Source of the DNA: Mucilaginibacter agri
GTDB lineage: Bacteria; Bacteroidota; Bacteroidia; Sphingobacteriales; Sphingobacteriaceae
Assembly (NCBI RefSeq): GCF_009928685.1
Contig: NZ_WWEO01000045.1
Location: forward strand, 62,001 to 126,000
Length of the DNA: 64,000 nt
Direction: 5' to 3'
The notes under the pieces were generated by a model, which made no database searches, had not been told where the DNA came from, and saw nothing but the letters and a program-made list of their open reading frames with translations. The translations under genes were made by a program, and so were the position numbers. This document shows, one piece after another, positions 43,662 through 52,100 of the stretch (the stretch's first letter is position 1; every line of letters starts with the position of its first letter).

Positions 43662-43754
43662 TTAGTTGCTAACTCTTGAAGCGATAATCTTTGCGATTAA
43701 AATTAGGGGAGCTGCTTGAGTAATTATTCCGGCGATTACGATTGTAGTATTCAT
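43662..43754 (-). CDS. Hydrophobic microprotein, array member 4 (last in transcript)
   Basis: A 30-codon frame with ATG at 43754 and TAA at 43664-43662. It begins MNTTIVIAGIITQAAP, continues with a hydrophobic stretch and ends with a Lys and an Arg near the C-terminus (IASRVSN). Compared with the third-from-last member at 43922-44014, nine codons differ silently and only three change the residue, without indels, which is the pattern of a conserved protein. Neutral non-coding repeats would not show it. The peptide would form one membrane-associating helix with a small positive charge. Function is unknown. Confidence 0.72.
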   Translation of the reverse strand: MNTTIVIAGIITQAAPLILIAKIIASRVSN

Positions 43755-43795
43755 GACATTAGATTTTATGGTTGAATATTTGGTAAGTTATCTGC

Positions 43796-43879
43796 TTAGT
43801 CGTTTGAAGCAACGATTCTGGCTATAGAGATTAAGGCTGCTGATGTGATAATACCTGCGATTACGATTGTAGCGATCAT
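43796..43879 (-). CDS. Hydrophobic microprotein, array member 3
   Basis: A 27-codon frame with ATG at 43879 and TAA at 43798-43796. It begins MIATIVIAGIITSAAL and ends IVASND. It keeps the IVIAGIIT core and AA of its neighbours but lacks the central Pro and the QAAP sequence, is three residues shorter and has one Arg balanced by one Asp. It is the most divergent copy and may have a distinct role in a multi-peptide system. The gap to the next member is 41 bases. Confidence 0.68.
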   Translation of the reverse strand: MIATIVIAGIITSAALISIARIVASND

Positions 43880-43921
43880 GATTTTAGTTTTTATAATTTA
43901 AATAAATGATTATCGGTATGA

Positions 43922-44014
43922 TTAGTTATTAACTCTTGAAGCAATGATTTTAGCGATTAAAACTAAAGGAGCTGCTTGAGCGATGATTCCGGCGATAACG
44001 ATTGTAGTATTCAT
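43922..44014 (-). CDS. Hydrophobic microprotein, array member 2
   Basis: A 30-codon frame with ATG at 44014 and TAA at 43924-43922. It begins MNTTIVIAGIIAQAAP and ends IIASRVNN. It differs from member 4 at residues 12, 18 and 29 only. It is predicted to be a single amphipathic or membrane helix with Lys22 and Arg27. There is no signal peptide or lipobox. An A-rich stretch precedes the start, as usual for Bacteroidota initiation regions. The gap to member 3 is 42 bases. Confidence 0.74.
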   Translation of the reverse strand: MNTTIVIAGIIAQAAPLVLIAKIIASRVNN

Positions 44015-44069
44015 GGTTTCTGTTGTTTTATGATATATAGAGTGGTTGAAAATTGAAAAGGTTTAATGC

Positions 44070-44162
44070 TTAGCCATTGAATTTGTTAGCGATGGTTTTT
44101 ACTACTAAGAATAAAGGAGCTGCCTGAGCGATGATACCTGCGATGATGATTGAGTTGTTCAT
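44070..44162 (-). CDS. Hydrophobic microprotein, array member 1 (first in transcript)
   Basis: A 30-codon frame with ATG at 44162 and TAA at 44072-44070. It begins MNNSIIIAGIIAQAAP and ends TIANKFNG. It keeps IAGIIAQAAPL and the two basic positions (Lys22 and Lys27), but other residues have been exchanged conservatively (VV for IA, F for V). It is followed after 55 bases by member 2, and all four frames lie on the same strand, suggesting one short polycistronic mRNA. Confidence 0.72.
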   Translation of the reverse strand: MNNSIIIAGIIAQAAPLFLVVKTIANKFNG

Positions 44163-44394
44163 GGTTTTTATGTTTTAAAGTTTTTAATTATCGTTTGATG
44201 TATAGGTTAAGGCAAAAGGTATACCGATGTGAAGAAATTTATGAAAAGTGCCTCTAATGATATTAAAAGCCACTTTTGATAAGGGGTGGAATAATTCCCC
44301 AAAAGATAAAGTGGGGAAAAAGATGTGGAAATGGGGAATTTGTTGCGTTTCGCAAAGATGTTTAAACCTTTGGAACAGGGGCTAATTCACAACC
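44163..44394 (-). promoter_or_regulatory. Upstream region of the microprotein array
   Basis: No gene is seen. Minus-strand promoter candidates are TACCTTTTG near 44221-44213 and CATCTTTG near 44360-44353; neither has a clear -33 partner. Between them are two possible RNA hairpins, TTCCCC/GGGGAA (44296-44319) and AAAAGTG/CACTTTT (about 44244-44276). If the far promoter is used, the array mRNA would carry a structured leader of nearly 190 bases. Confidence 0.35.
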
Positions 44395-44490
44395 GTCACG
44401 CTGAACTTGGTTCAGGACCCCACGTGTTAAGCCTGCATTATGGAAGTCGCCGACGTATCCTGTGGGGTGCTGAAACAAGTTCAGCATGAC
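44395..44490. repeat. Dispersed palindromic repeat, family A, copy 2
   Basis: Left end GTCACGCTGAACTTGGTTCA and right end TGAAACAAGTTCAGCATGAC are nearly complementary. Both ends and the internal ACCCCACGTG match the copy at 19191-19284, with compensating changes in the stem. Confidence 0.75.
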
Positions 44491-44516
44491 GAAGCGGAGA
44501 GGAAATATATAAAACC

Positions 44517-44546
44517 AAAAGAGGGACGCTCATTGCGTCCCTCTTT
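44517..44546 (-). terminator. sucC terminator
   Basis: GAGGGACGC (44521-44529) pairs exactly with GCGTCCCTC (44535-44543) around TCATT, with AAAA before it that reads as a T-run on the minus strand. It lies 55 bases beyond the sucC stop. Confidence 0.85.
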
Positions 44547-44600
44547 CAATATTTAAAACCGAGTCAACTTAATTAACCCAGTACTCAATCAACTAAATGA

Positions 44601-45794
44601 TTAAAGTGCTAAAACTTCTTTAACTCTATCTGCAGCTTCTTTTAACAGAATAGCAGAGTAAACTTTTAAACCAGAGTTATCAATTAAAGCTTTACCTTCT
44701 TCGGCATTGGTACCCTGTAAACGTACAATGATCGGAACCGGAATATTACCAATTTCGTTGTAAGCATCAATAACACCTTGTGCAACGCGGTCGCAACGTA
44801 CAATACCACCAAAGATGTTGATCAGGATAGCTTTTACGTTTGGATCTTGCAAAATGATGTTAAAACCAGCTTTAACGGTTTGTGCATTAGCAGTTCCACC
44901 AACGTCTAAGAAGTTAGCAGGCTCGCCACCGGCAATTTTAATAATGTCCATAGTGGCCATTGCTAAACCAGCACCGTTAACCATACAACCAACGTTACCA
45001 TCAAGCTTAACATAGTTAAGGTTTGATTTGCTTGCTTCAACCTCAGTTGGATCTTCTTCTGCAGTGTCGCGCATATCAGCATAGTCTTTATGACGATACA
45101 ATGCGTTGTCATCAATATTAACTTTAGCATCAACTGCTAAAATTTTATTGTCAGATGTTTTTAATACCGGGTTAATCTCAAACTGAGAAGAATCGGTAGC
45201 ATCGTAAGCTTTATATAAAGCGGTGATAAATTTCACCATTTCTTTAAAGGCATCGCCGCTTACACCTAAGTTAAAGGCAATTTTACGAGCCTGGAAGCCT
45301 TGTAAGCCAACTTTAGGATCTATCTCTTCTTTGAAAATTAATTCTGGAGTGCTGTGTGCAACTTCTTCAATGTCCATACCACCCTCGGTAGAGTACATAA
45401 TAATGTTGCGGCCTTTAGCACGGTCAAGCAATACGCTGATATAAAATTCTTTGGTTTCGCTTTCGCCCGGGTAGTAAACATCCTGTGCAATTAAAACCTT
45501 GCTCACTAATTTACCTTCGGGACCAGTTTGTGGGGTTACCAGTTGCATACCAAGTATGTTACCAGCTTTTTCCCTAACGTCGTCCAGGTTCTTGGCCACT
45601 TTAACGCCACCGCCTTTACCGCGGCCGCCGGCATGTATCTGGGCTTTAACTACCACCCAGTCTGAACCGAAATCTTCTTTCATTTTTTTAGCCGCCTCAA
45701 CAGCCTGGTCAACGGTATCGGCAACTATGCCTTCTTGTACCCTGACACCAAAACTTTTTAAAATGGCTTTGCCCTGATATTCGTGAATGTTCAT
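44601..45794 (-). CDS. sucC: Succinate-CoA ligase (ADP-forming) beta subunit
   Basis: The TCA-cycle enzyme interconverts succinyl-CoA and succinate with ADP/ATP. The 397-residue protein begins MNIHEYQGKAILKSFGV and has the ATP-grasp features VVKAQIHAGGRGKGGGVK. It ends with NIFGGIVRCDRVAQGVIDA and VRLQGTNAEEGKALI, as expected. The alpha subunit gene sucD is not adjacent, which is common in Bacteroidota. The gene stands alone with its own terminator. Confidence 0.96.
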   Translation of the reverse strand: MNIHEYQGKAILKSFGVRVQEGIVADTVDQAVEAAKKMKEDFGSDWVVVKAQIHAGGRGKGGGVKVAKNLDDVREKAGNILGMQLVTPQTGPEGKLVSKVLIAQDVYYPGESETKEFYISVLLDRAKGRNIIMYSTEGGMDIEEVAHSTPELIFKEEIDPKVGLQGFQARKIAFNLGVSGDAFKEMVKFITALYKAYDATDSSQFEINPVLKTSDNKILAVDAKVNIDDNALYRHKDYADMRDTAEEDPTEVEASKSNLNYVKLDGNVGCMVNGAGLAMATMDIIKIAGGEPANFLDVGGTANAQTVKAGFNIILQDPNVKAILINIFGGIVRCDRVAQGVIDAYNEIGNIPVPIIVRLQGTNAEEGKALIDNSGLKVYSAILLKEAADRVKEVLAL

Positions 45795-45904
45795 GTCTAC
45801 TGTTAGAATTTGCGGTAAATCTACAATTTCATCCCTACTTATGAAACCTTAATTTATTTTATCCATTAATTATTACAGTTGGTACAATTTGGACGGTAAA
45901 ATTC

Positions 45905-45912
45905 TATTTTTG
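45905..45912 (+). promoter_or_regulatory. -7-like element TATTTTTG before lolD
   Basis: It is a perfect TAnnTTTG match with a TTG 23 bases before it. It ends five bases before the start codon of the ABC protein, so the transcript would be leaderless or nearly so, if this is the promoter. Confidence 0.4.
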
Positions 45913-45917
45913 CCCTA

Positions 45918-46574
45918 ATGCTTAAAGCGCTAAACATTCATAAAAAATTTGGTAACCTGCATATACTAAAAGGTGTAAACCTCGAAGTGAAGCAGGGCGA
46001 AATTGTTGCCATTGTAGGTGCATCAGGAGCCGGAAAAAGTTCTCTGCTAAACATCTTGGGCACTTTAGATAAAACTGATAGCGGTAATGTGATCATTGGC
46101 AACACAGATACCAGTACTTTAAGCAGTAAGCAACTCAGCGCTTTTCGTAACCATAAAATTGGTTTTATCTTCCAGTTTCATCATTTGTTGGTTGAATTTA
46201 CTGCGCTGGAAAACGTGTGTATCCCGGCTTATATAGCAGGTACATCAAAGCCTGCGGCTGAGAAGAGGGCTATCGAATTGTTAAACAAGTTGGGTTTAGG
46301 CGAACGCCTGCACCACAAGCCGGCCCAGCTGTCAGGTGGCGAGCAACAACGCGTGGCAGTGGCAAGGGCTTTAATAAATAGCCCCGCGCTGATATTTGCC
46401 GACGAACCTTCGGGCAATCTAGATTCGGCCAATGCACGTGAGCTTCATGAGCTTTTTTTACAACTGCGCGACGAGTTTAATCAAACCTTTGTTATTGTAA
46501 CCCATAATGAAGAACTGGCCGATCTGTCGGACCGTAAGGTTGTAATGCGGGATGGTTTAATTGTACAGGAATAA
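45918..46574 (+). CDS. lolD: ABC transporter ATP-binding protein, LolD-like
   Basis: The protein has 218 aa. It has Walker A GASGAGKSS (about 35-43), the signature LSGGEQQRVAVARAL, Walker B ALIFADEPSGNLDSAN and the switch His in VIVTHNEE. The FQFHHLLVEFTALENVCIP segment is typical of the LolD/MacB subfamily, which powers lipoprotein release from the inner membrane together with LolC/E-type permeases. No permease gene is next to it, so the partner must be elsewhere. Confidence 0.88.
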   Translation: MLKALNIHKKFGNLHILKGVNLEVKQGEIVAIVGASGAGKSSLLNILGTLDKTDSGNVIIGNTDTSTLSSKQLSAFRNHKIGFIFQFHHLLVEFTALENVCIPAYIAGTSKPAAEKRAIELLNKLGLGERLHHKPAQLSGGEQQRVAVARALINSPALIFADEPSGNLDSANARELHELFLQLRDEFNQTFVIVTHNEELADLSDRKVVMRDGLIVQE

Positions 46575-46580
46575 TATAAA

Positions 46581-46889
46581 GTGAGCATATTAATAACAGC
46601 TGCATCTGCAGCAAAGGCATATCAGATTAAAGGAACCATGGGGGCTGCCGATGTTATTTTGGGCGATTATGAAGCATTACCCGAGGTAATGGTGAACGCC
46701 GGCAAAATGATCAGGTTGCCCAATCCTAAAAATGCAGCCTATATACACGAGATGCTAGCACTGTGCCTTGATAAAAATATTACCGAGCTTTACCCGTTAC
46801 GTAATATTGAAATGGATTTGTTGAAAGAAGCACAACTATTGTTCGACGAATATGGTATAAACATCAATTACATTGCAGATGGTTTATAA
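46581..46889 (+). CDS. Small Rossmann-like protein, PreATP-grasp-like domain only
   Basis: The protein has 102 aa with a GTG start. ILITAASAAKAYQIKGTM and ADVILGDYEALPE look like the first beta-alpha-beta units of the domain preceding an ATP-grasp fold, as in carbamoyl-phosphate-synthase-like proteins. No ATP-grasp domain follows. It is seven bases after the ABC gene and overlaps the HAD gene by 17 bases, so the three are probably one operon. Function is unknown; the fold assignment is an inference. Confidence 0.6.
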   Translation: MSILITAASAAKAYQIKGTMGAADVILGDYEALPEVMVNAGKMIRLPNPKNAAYIHEMLALCLDKNITELYPLRNIEMDLLKEAQLLFDEYGININYIADGL

Positions 46890-47502
46890 TGATATAGATT
46901 CCACTAAAAAGGCATTTGTTTTTGAACTGGACAACGTGCTGTATCCTGAGAAAGATTATCTGTACCAGGTTTACTATTTGTTTGCCAGCTTTTTAGAGTA
47001 CACGGAAATGTTGGATCCCAAGGCTATGGTGAGTCTTATGACCAGTACTTACGAAGAGGAAGGTCACGATGCCGTGTTTGATGCTTTACAAAGGCAGTTT
47101 AACGTAGACGCCAAGTATGCACAAAATTTTCAGCACCTGATGGCTAATGCTAAGTTGCCCCTTAAACTGCTGTTGTATCAACAAATGCTGGACTTGCTGC
47201 AGGAGATTGTTGTCGACCGCAAAAAACTGTTTATTGTAACCAACGGTAACCCCGAACAGCAATTAAATAAAATAAGGCAAACCGAGTGGCACGGTTTAGA
47301 GCAATACCTCATTTGTTATTTTGCCAATGAATACACACCCAAACCCGAGCCAGACACTATACACACCCTGATAAAGGAACATGGCTTGCAGCTGCGCGAT
47401 CTGGTTATGATCGGCGATAGTAAAAACGACGAATTTTGCGCCGAAGCGAGCGGAATTGATTATATTGAAGTTGGAAACTTTATTAGTGTTCCCCTTAAAT
47501 AG
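46873..47502 (+). CDS. HAD-superfamily protein with Glu in place of the nucleophile Asp
   Basis: The protein has 209 aa. HAD motif I, normally DxD, reads FVFELDNVLYPE, so the first Asp (the phospho-acceptor) is Glu18 while Asp20 remains. Motif II is FIVTNGN, the Lys of motif III is in TPKPEPDTI, and motif IV is MIGDSKNDEFCAEASG, which is intact. An alpha-helical cap lies between motif I and II. The fold is thus conserved but classical phosphatase chemistry is doubtful. It overlaps the preceding small gene, which suggests a joint function. Confidence 0.82.
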   Translation: MQMVYNDIDSTKKAFVFELDNVLYPEKDYLYQVYYLFASFLEYTEMLDPKAMVSLMTSTYEEEGHDAVFDALQRQFNVDAKYAQNFQHLMANAKLPLKLLLYQQMLDLLQEIVVDRKKLFIVTNGNPEQQLNKIRQTEWHGLEQYLICYFANEYTPKPEPDTIHTLIKEHGLQLRDLVMIGDSKNDEFCAEASGIDYIEVGNFISVPLK

Positions 47503-47591
47503 CTCACTGCACGTTATGTTATACAAGTAGAAATATTTTATTTGTATTAAACTATTTTTCAGATTGTTGCGTATGAGTATATATAAATTTT

Positions 47592-49097
47592 ATGAAGAAG
47601 CTATTATTAATCGCTCTGCTAGGATTAGTTGTTTTTGCCGAAAGTTGTAAAAAGGATAAGACAACAGATACCCCAACTCCAACTACCGGATCTACTTATG
47701 ATCTCGTTCGCGACTCTGTATTTCTTTATGCCAAAGAGGCTTATTATTGGTATGATGCTCTGCCGACCTATAGTGTCTTTAATCCCAGAAGCTTTACCGG
47801 CACGGATGATTTGGCTGGGCTTACCAAAGAAGTAAATGCCATTTCTCAATATAAAATAAACCCTGCCACAGGAAAGCCTTACGAAGCTGTTTTAAATAGC
47901 GATGGAACCGTTAGTGGTTCGGCCAAATACTCTTTTATAGATGAAGGCGAAACATCAACCCGGCTAAGCGCCGTTACCGGCGATTTTGGTTTTGTACCTA
48001 TATATTATAACACTGCAGATAACCTGGTGGTTAAATATGTCAACATCGGTTCTCCGGCAGATAAAGCGGGAATAAAGCGCGGGTATAAAATCACTAAGAT
48101 CAACGGTAATACCTCATTTGCCTATGATAATGGTGGCACTAACACCCAGTTTGTTGTTAACGCCTACAGTAACAGCAGCAGTATTACAATGACGCTGCAA
48201 AGGCCGGATGCAACCACATTCGACGTGAGTTTAACTGCAGCCGTTTATACTGTAAATCCTATAATTACCAGCAAGGTGGTTGATCTAGGCAATGGTAAAA
48301 AAGTGGGTTATATCGTTTTTAACAGCTTTGTAGCTGCCTCAAATGCCGATCCGTTGCTCGACGCGGTATTCGCCACATTTAAATCAAATAATATTACCGA
48401 CCTGATTGTCGATTTGCGTTATGATGGTGGAGGTTATGTAGAAACTTCTGAATATCTTGCCAATTTGATAGCACCTGCCTCGGCATCTGGTAAACTAATG
48501 TACAATACATACTACAATACAACTTTAGCTAACGGCAAAGGCACATTACCGCAAATAAAAGGCTATGATTTTTCGGTAAAAGGTAATGCTGTTAATTTTG
48601 GCGCTAGCCATCCGTTAAATTTAACCCGCGTATTCTTCTTGGTTTCTGGTTCAACGGCGTCAGCAAGTGAGCTTACCATTAATAACTTGCGCCCTTATAT
48701 GAATGTTCAATTAGTTGGCCGCACTACTTATGGTAAACCGGTTGGTTTCTTCGCCATTAAGATCAATAAGTATAGTCTATATATTCCCGAGTTTGAAACC
48801 AAGAATGGAAGCGACCAGGGAGGATATTACACAGGTATGGTTCCCGCGTCAACAGATTACCCTGGATTTGTTACTTACGACGACCTTTCTAAAGATTTCG
48901 GTGATGTTACGGAAAATATGCTTGCCGTTACTTTAGGCTACATTAAAAACGGCACCTATAAGGCCTCATCAGTATCAATACAAAGTTTAGTGCAAACTAA
49001 CGCTTTAACTGCTGACCAACAATCAGTTGTTGCAGGGAAATTTGACAACGATACCTTTAAAGGAATGATAGCCAAACCGCTTGTGAAAAAGAAATAA
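47592..49097 (+). CDS. S41-family peptidase, lipoprotein
   Basis: The protein has 501 aa. A signal peptide ends in the lipobox FAESC (Cys19), so it should be a lipoprotein anchored by that Cys. A PDZ-like domain spans about 140-215 (YVNIGSPADKAGIKRGYKITKING). The peptidase part follows with LIVDLRYDGGGYV, the nucleophile in GSTASASE (Ser357) and YGKPVG as the catalytic Lys. It probably trims or degrades periplasmic proteins. It is transcribed alone and ends in a strong terminator. Confidence 0.9.
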   Translation: MKKLLLIALLGLVVFAESCKKDKTTDTPTPTTGSTYDLVRDSVFLYAKEAYYWYDALPTYSVFNPRSFTGTDDLAGLTKEVNAISQYKINPATGKPYEAVLNSDGTVSGSAKYSFIDEGETSTRLSAVTGDFGFVPIYYNTADNLVVKYVNIGSPADKAGIKRGYKITKINGNTSFAYDNGGTNTQFVVNAYSNSSSITMTLQRPDATTFDVSLTAAVYTVNPIITSKVVDLGNGKKVGYIVFNSFVAASNADPLLDAVFATFKSNNITDLIVDLRYDGGGYVETSEYLANLIAPASASGKLMYNTYYNTTLANGKGTLPQIKGYDFSVKGNAVNFGASHPLNLTRVFFLVSGSTASASELTINNLRPYMNVQLVGRTTYGKPVGFFAIKINKYSLYIPEFETKNGSDQGGYYTGMVPASTDYPGFVTYDDLSKDFGDVTENMLAVTLGYIKNGTYKASSVSIQSLVQTNALTADQQSVVAGKFDNDTFKGMIAKPLVKKK

Positions 49098-49120
49098 CAA
49101 CAAGACAGGATAAAATAATA

Positions 49121-49150
49121 AAGCGCTCTGGGAAACCGGGGCGCTTTTTT
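49121..49150. terminator. Terminator between S41 peptidase and smc
   Basis: AAGCGCTCTGG pairs with CCGGGGCGCTT (two G-T pairs) around a GAAA tetraloop, followed by a T-run. It lies at the convergent ends of both genes and overlaps the smc stop codon. Confidence 0.85.
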
Positions 49151-52100
49151 TAGTCGGCCAGTTCTCGTAAATCAACCGGTACTACACGTGATACGCCCTG
49201 TTCAACCATGGTAACGCCATAAATAACATCGGTACTGGCAATAGTACGTTTGTTATGTGATACTACAATAAACTGCGAATCGGCAGAGAACTTACGGATA
49301 ATATTGTTGAACTTATCAATATTAGTATCATCTAATGGAGCGTCAACCTCATCAAAAATACAGAATGGCGCCGGCTTAAGCAGATAAAGCGAAAATAAGA
49401 TAGCGGTTGCTGTAAGCGTTTTTTCGCCCCCCGAAAGTTGGTTGATGGACAATGGGCGCTTACCTTTTGGCTTGGCAATAATATCAATATCCGATTCCAG
49501 TGGCTGGTTAGGATCAGTGAGGATCAAGTCGCAGGAATCTTCCTCATTAAACAGCGAGCGAAATACCTTAATAAAGTTCTCACGCACCATAATAAAGGCA
49601 GCCATAAATTTCTCACGGGCTGTATCGTCAATCTCCTGTATGGTGGCCAGCAATGACGACTTCGCTTCCAGCAAGTCTTTTTTTTGCGCGTTAATAAACT
49701 GGTACCGCTCGTCCATTTCGTTATAAGCCTCAATGGCCATCGGGTTAATGGCGCCGAACTCGTCTAACTGTTTCTTTAAACGCTCAGTCTTTTCACGCAA
49801 TTCCTGTTCCGTTTCATCTGCGGGAGGGGGGCTGTCGAGCAGGTCTTCAATATCAACACTAAACTCTACCGATAAGCGTTCTTTAAGGGCGTTCAGATCC
49901 AGTTTAAGATTATTGCGTTTATCTTTAAGTTCGTTCTCAATTACCTCAGCCTGTTCTTTTTTACGGCGAAGGAGGCTGATCTCATTCTCAGTCTCCGTTA
50001 TTTTCCCACGCGAAGTATAGTACACCTGTTCTGCCTCGGCGGTAGCCTTTTCCATTTCCTCGCGCTGCACATACATGGCAATCAGGTCCTCGTCAGAGTG
50101 ATCGGTGTCCTTCATGGTTTCCAGCATGGCAACCTTTAGTTTCTCTAATTCAGACGCGTTTTGGGTGATTCGCACCTCCAGACTATCATGTTGGGTTTCG
50201 CGATACTCTAAGTCTTTAACTAAGCCTGATACTTTGTTTTGCTGCTGGTGAAAACGTATATTTTCTTGGTTATAAGCTCCAGACTGCACGGTTACATATT
50301 CGTTCAGCTCGTTAAAAGCTTGCTGTTTATCTAACAGCAATTCGCTTTGTATCTGTTTTTGGGTTCTAAACTCGGCCAGTTGCGGCTCGGCGGCCAGCAT
50401 ATCAGTTTGTATTGTGGCTATCTTAGCCGCAATATCTTCTTTACGGTTACGGCTGTTTTCAATAAACGACTGATACTGTTCTTGCCGTGTTTTAACAGTT
50501 ATTAGTTCGGTATTCAAACGATTGAGATCCAACTGCTTCATGCGGATCTCATCAGCACGGGTAGAAGCTTTAAGCGCAGTCAGTTTATTCTGTAAAGCCT
50601 CTATGTTCTGATTAGCCTTGTTTACATCGTTCTCGATGCCTTTAATTTCTTTGGCTAAATTCTCGAGATTTTTAGCACGGCCGATACGCTTACCTTCAAA
50701 TAAACCTACTGAACCACCGGCAACGGTATATTTCGATTTGTTGAACTTACCGCTCTTACCCAATAAAACTATGCCATCAGGTAAATCGCTATTGTTTAAG
50801 TCGCTTTCCGATGAATCATCTATCAGGTAGACATTTTTGAGCAGGTGGCTGCACAGGTTTTTATAGCGCGCATCTACCTCAACTACATTTAATGCCGGCA
50901 CGTAGGCGGCCTGGGGGGCGGGGGCAGGGTGCTCAACAGGCTGATAATTATTGAGAATAAAGAACTGGGCGCGCCCTTTGGCCGAATTACTTAACAAGTT
51001 AATAGCGCTAATGGCATCATCATAGCTATCAACCACATAGTAGTTCATCAGTGGCTCCAGGTAATTCTCTATGGCAATGCGATAGTCCTCCTTACAAAAT
51101 AGTACATCGCTAAACAGCGGAGCGTTTTTAGACCAACCCGCATTTTTCTTTAAAAACCTGATCGACTCCGGAAAGCCTTCCAGGTTGTCGACCATGCTTT
51201 TGGTAAGCGTATACTCGTTTTGTTTGGCGTCCAGCTTGCGGCTTTCCTGCCTTACATAATCTTTTACGCGAGTTATCTCACTGTCGGTTTCTTTGATCTG
51301 TTCCTGCAGCGTTTCTTCGCCAGTAACTGCCTGATCATACTCGGTTTGCAGGGTCTCGGTGCGGTATTGCAGTTCGGCTACTAATTGATTAAACTGCGAC
51401 AGTTCAACCTCTTTACCGGCCGCATCCTCCATGTTACGCTGGCTTTCCTGCTCTAAAGCCTGTTGCTGGATACGCAGGATGTCAATATCCTTCTCGGTTT
51501 TATAGATCTGGTTTTGAAGCCGATTGTTAATCGCATTCAGCTCATTTAATTCTTCGCGCGATGCAGTTTGATCGGCCCTGAGTTCATCAACGGCTTGTTT
51601 CAATTCCGCTACGCGGGTTTGCACCATTTGCAGCGTTTCTTCTTCCTGCGCTTTCTCTTCCGAAAGGCGTTTGATATTGTATAAAACGTGATTCAGTTGG
51701 TTGCGATCACGTTCCAACTCTTCGTTCAGGCGACTTTCTTTATCTTTTTGATATTTAAGCTGCTCGTTACGTACTTTCTTTTCGCTCTCGTAAGCGCGAA
51801 TCTTGCCAATAAAATCATTGGTAGCCTTTTGCTGTACAGAAAGGTTTTTCTCGTTAGTAAGGCTATCCAGTTTTTGCTGCTGAATGCTCGCTTCTAAAGT
51901 ATCTATCTGGGCAACAATGCCTGTTTTATCTGCTTTTTCTTTTTGTTCTTGCTCTTCAATACGTGATAGCGAATCACTGAAGGAAACAATACGGAACGAA
52001 GCCAGCAAAATGCTCAATGTTTTATACTGTTCTTTTAGGCGGTAATAGCGCTCAGCCTTTTTAGCTTGATTCTCGAGCGTTTTGAGGTTCTTCTCAATCT

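Noticed and set aside
44601..45794. Missing sucD as a sign of a broken TCA cycle
   Set aside because: sucC and sucD are often unlinked in this phylum, so absence from the window is not informative.
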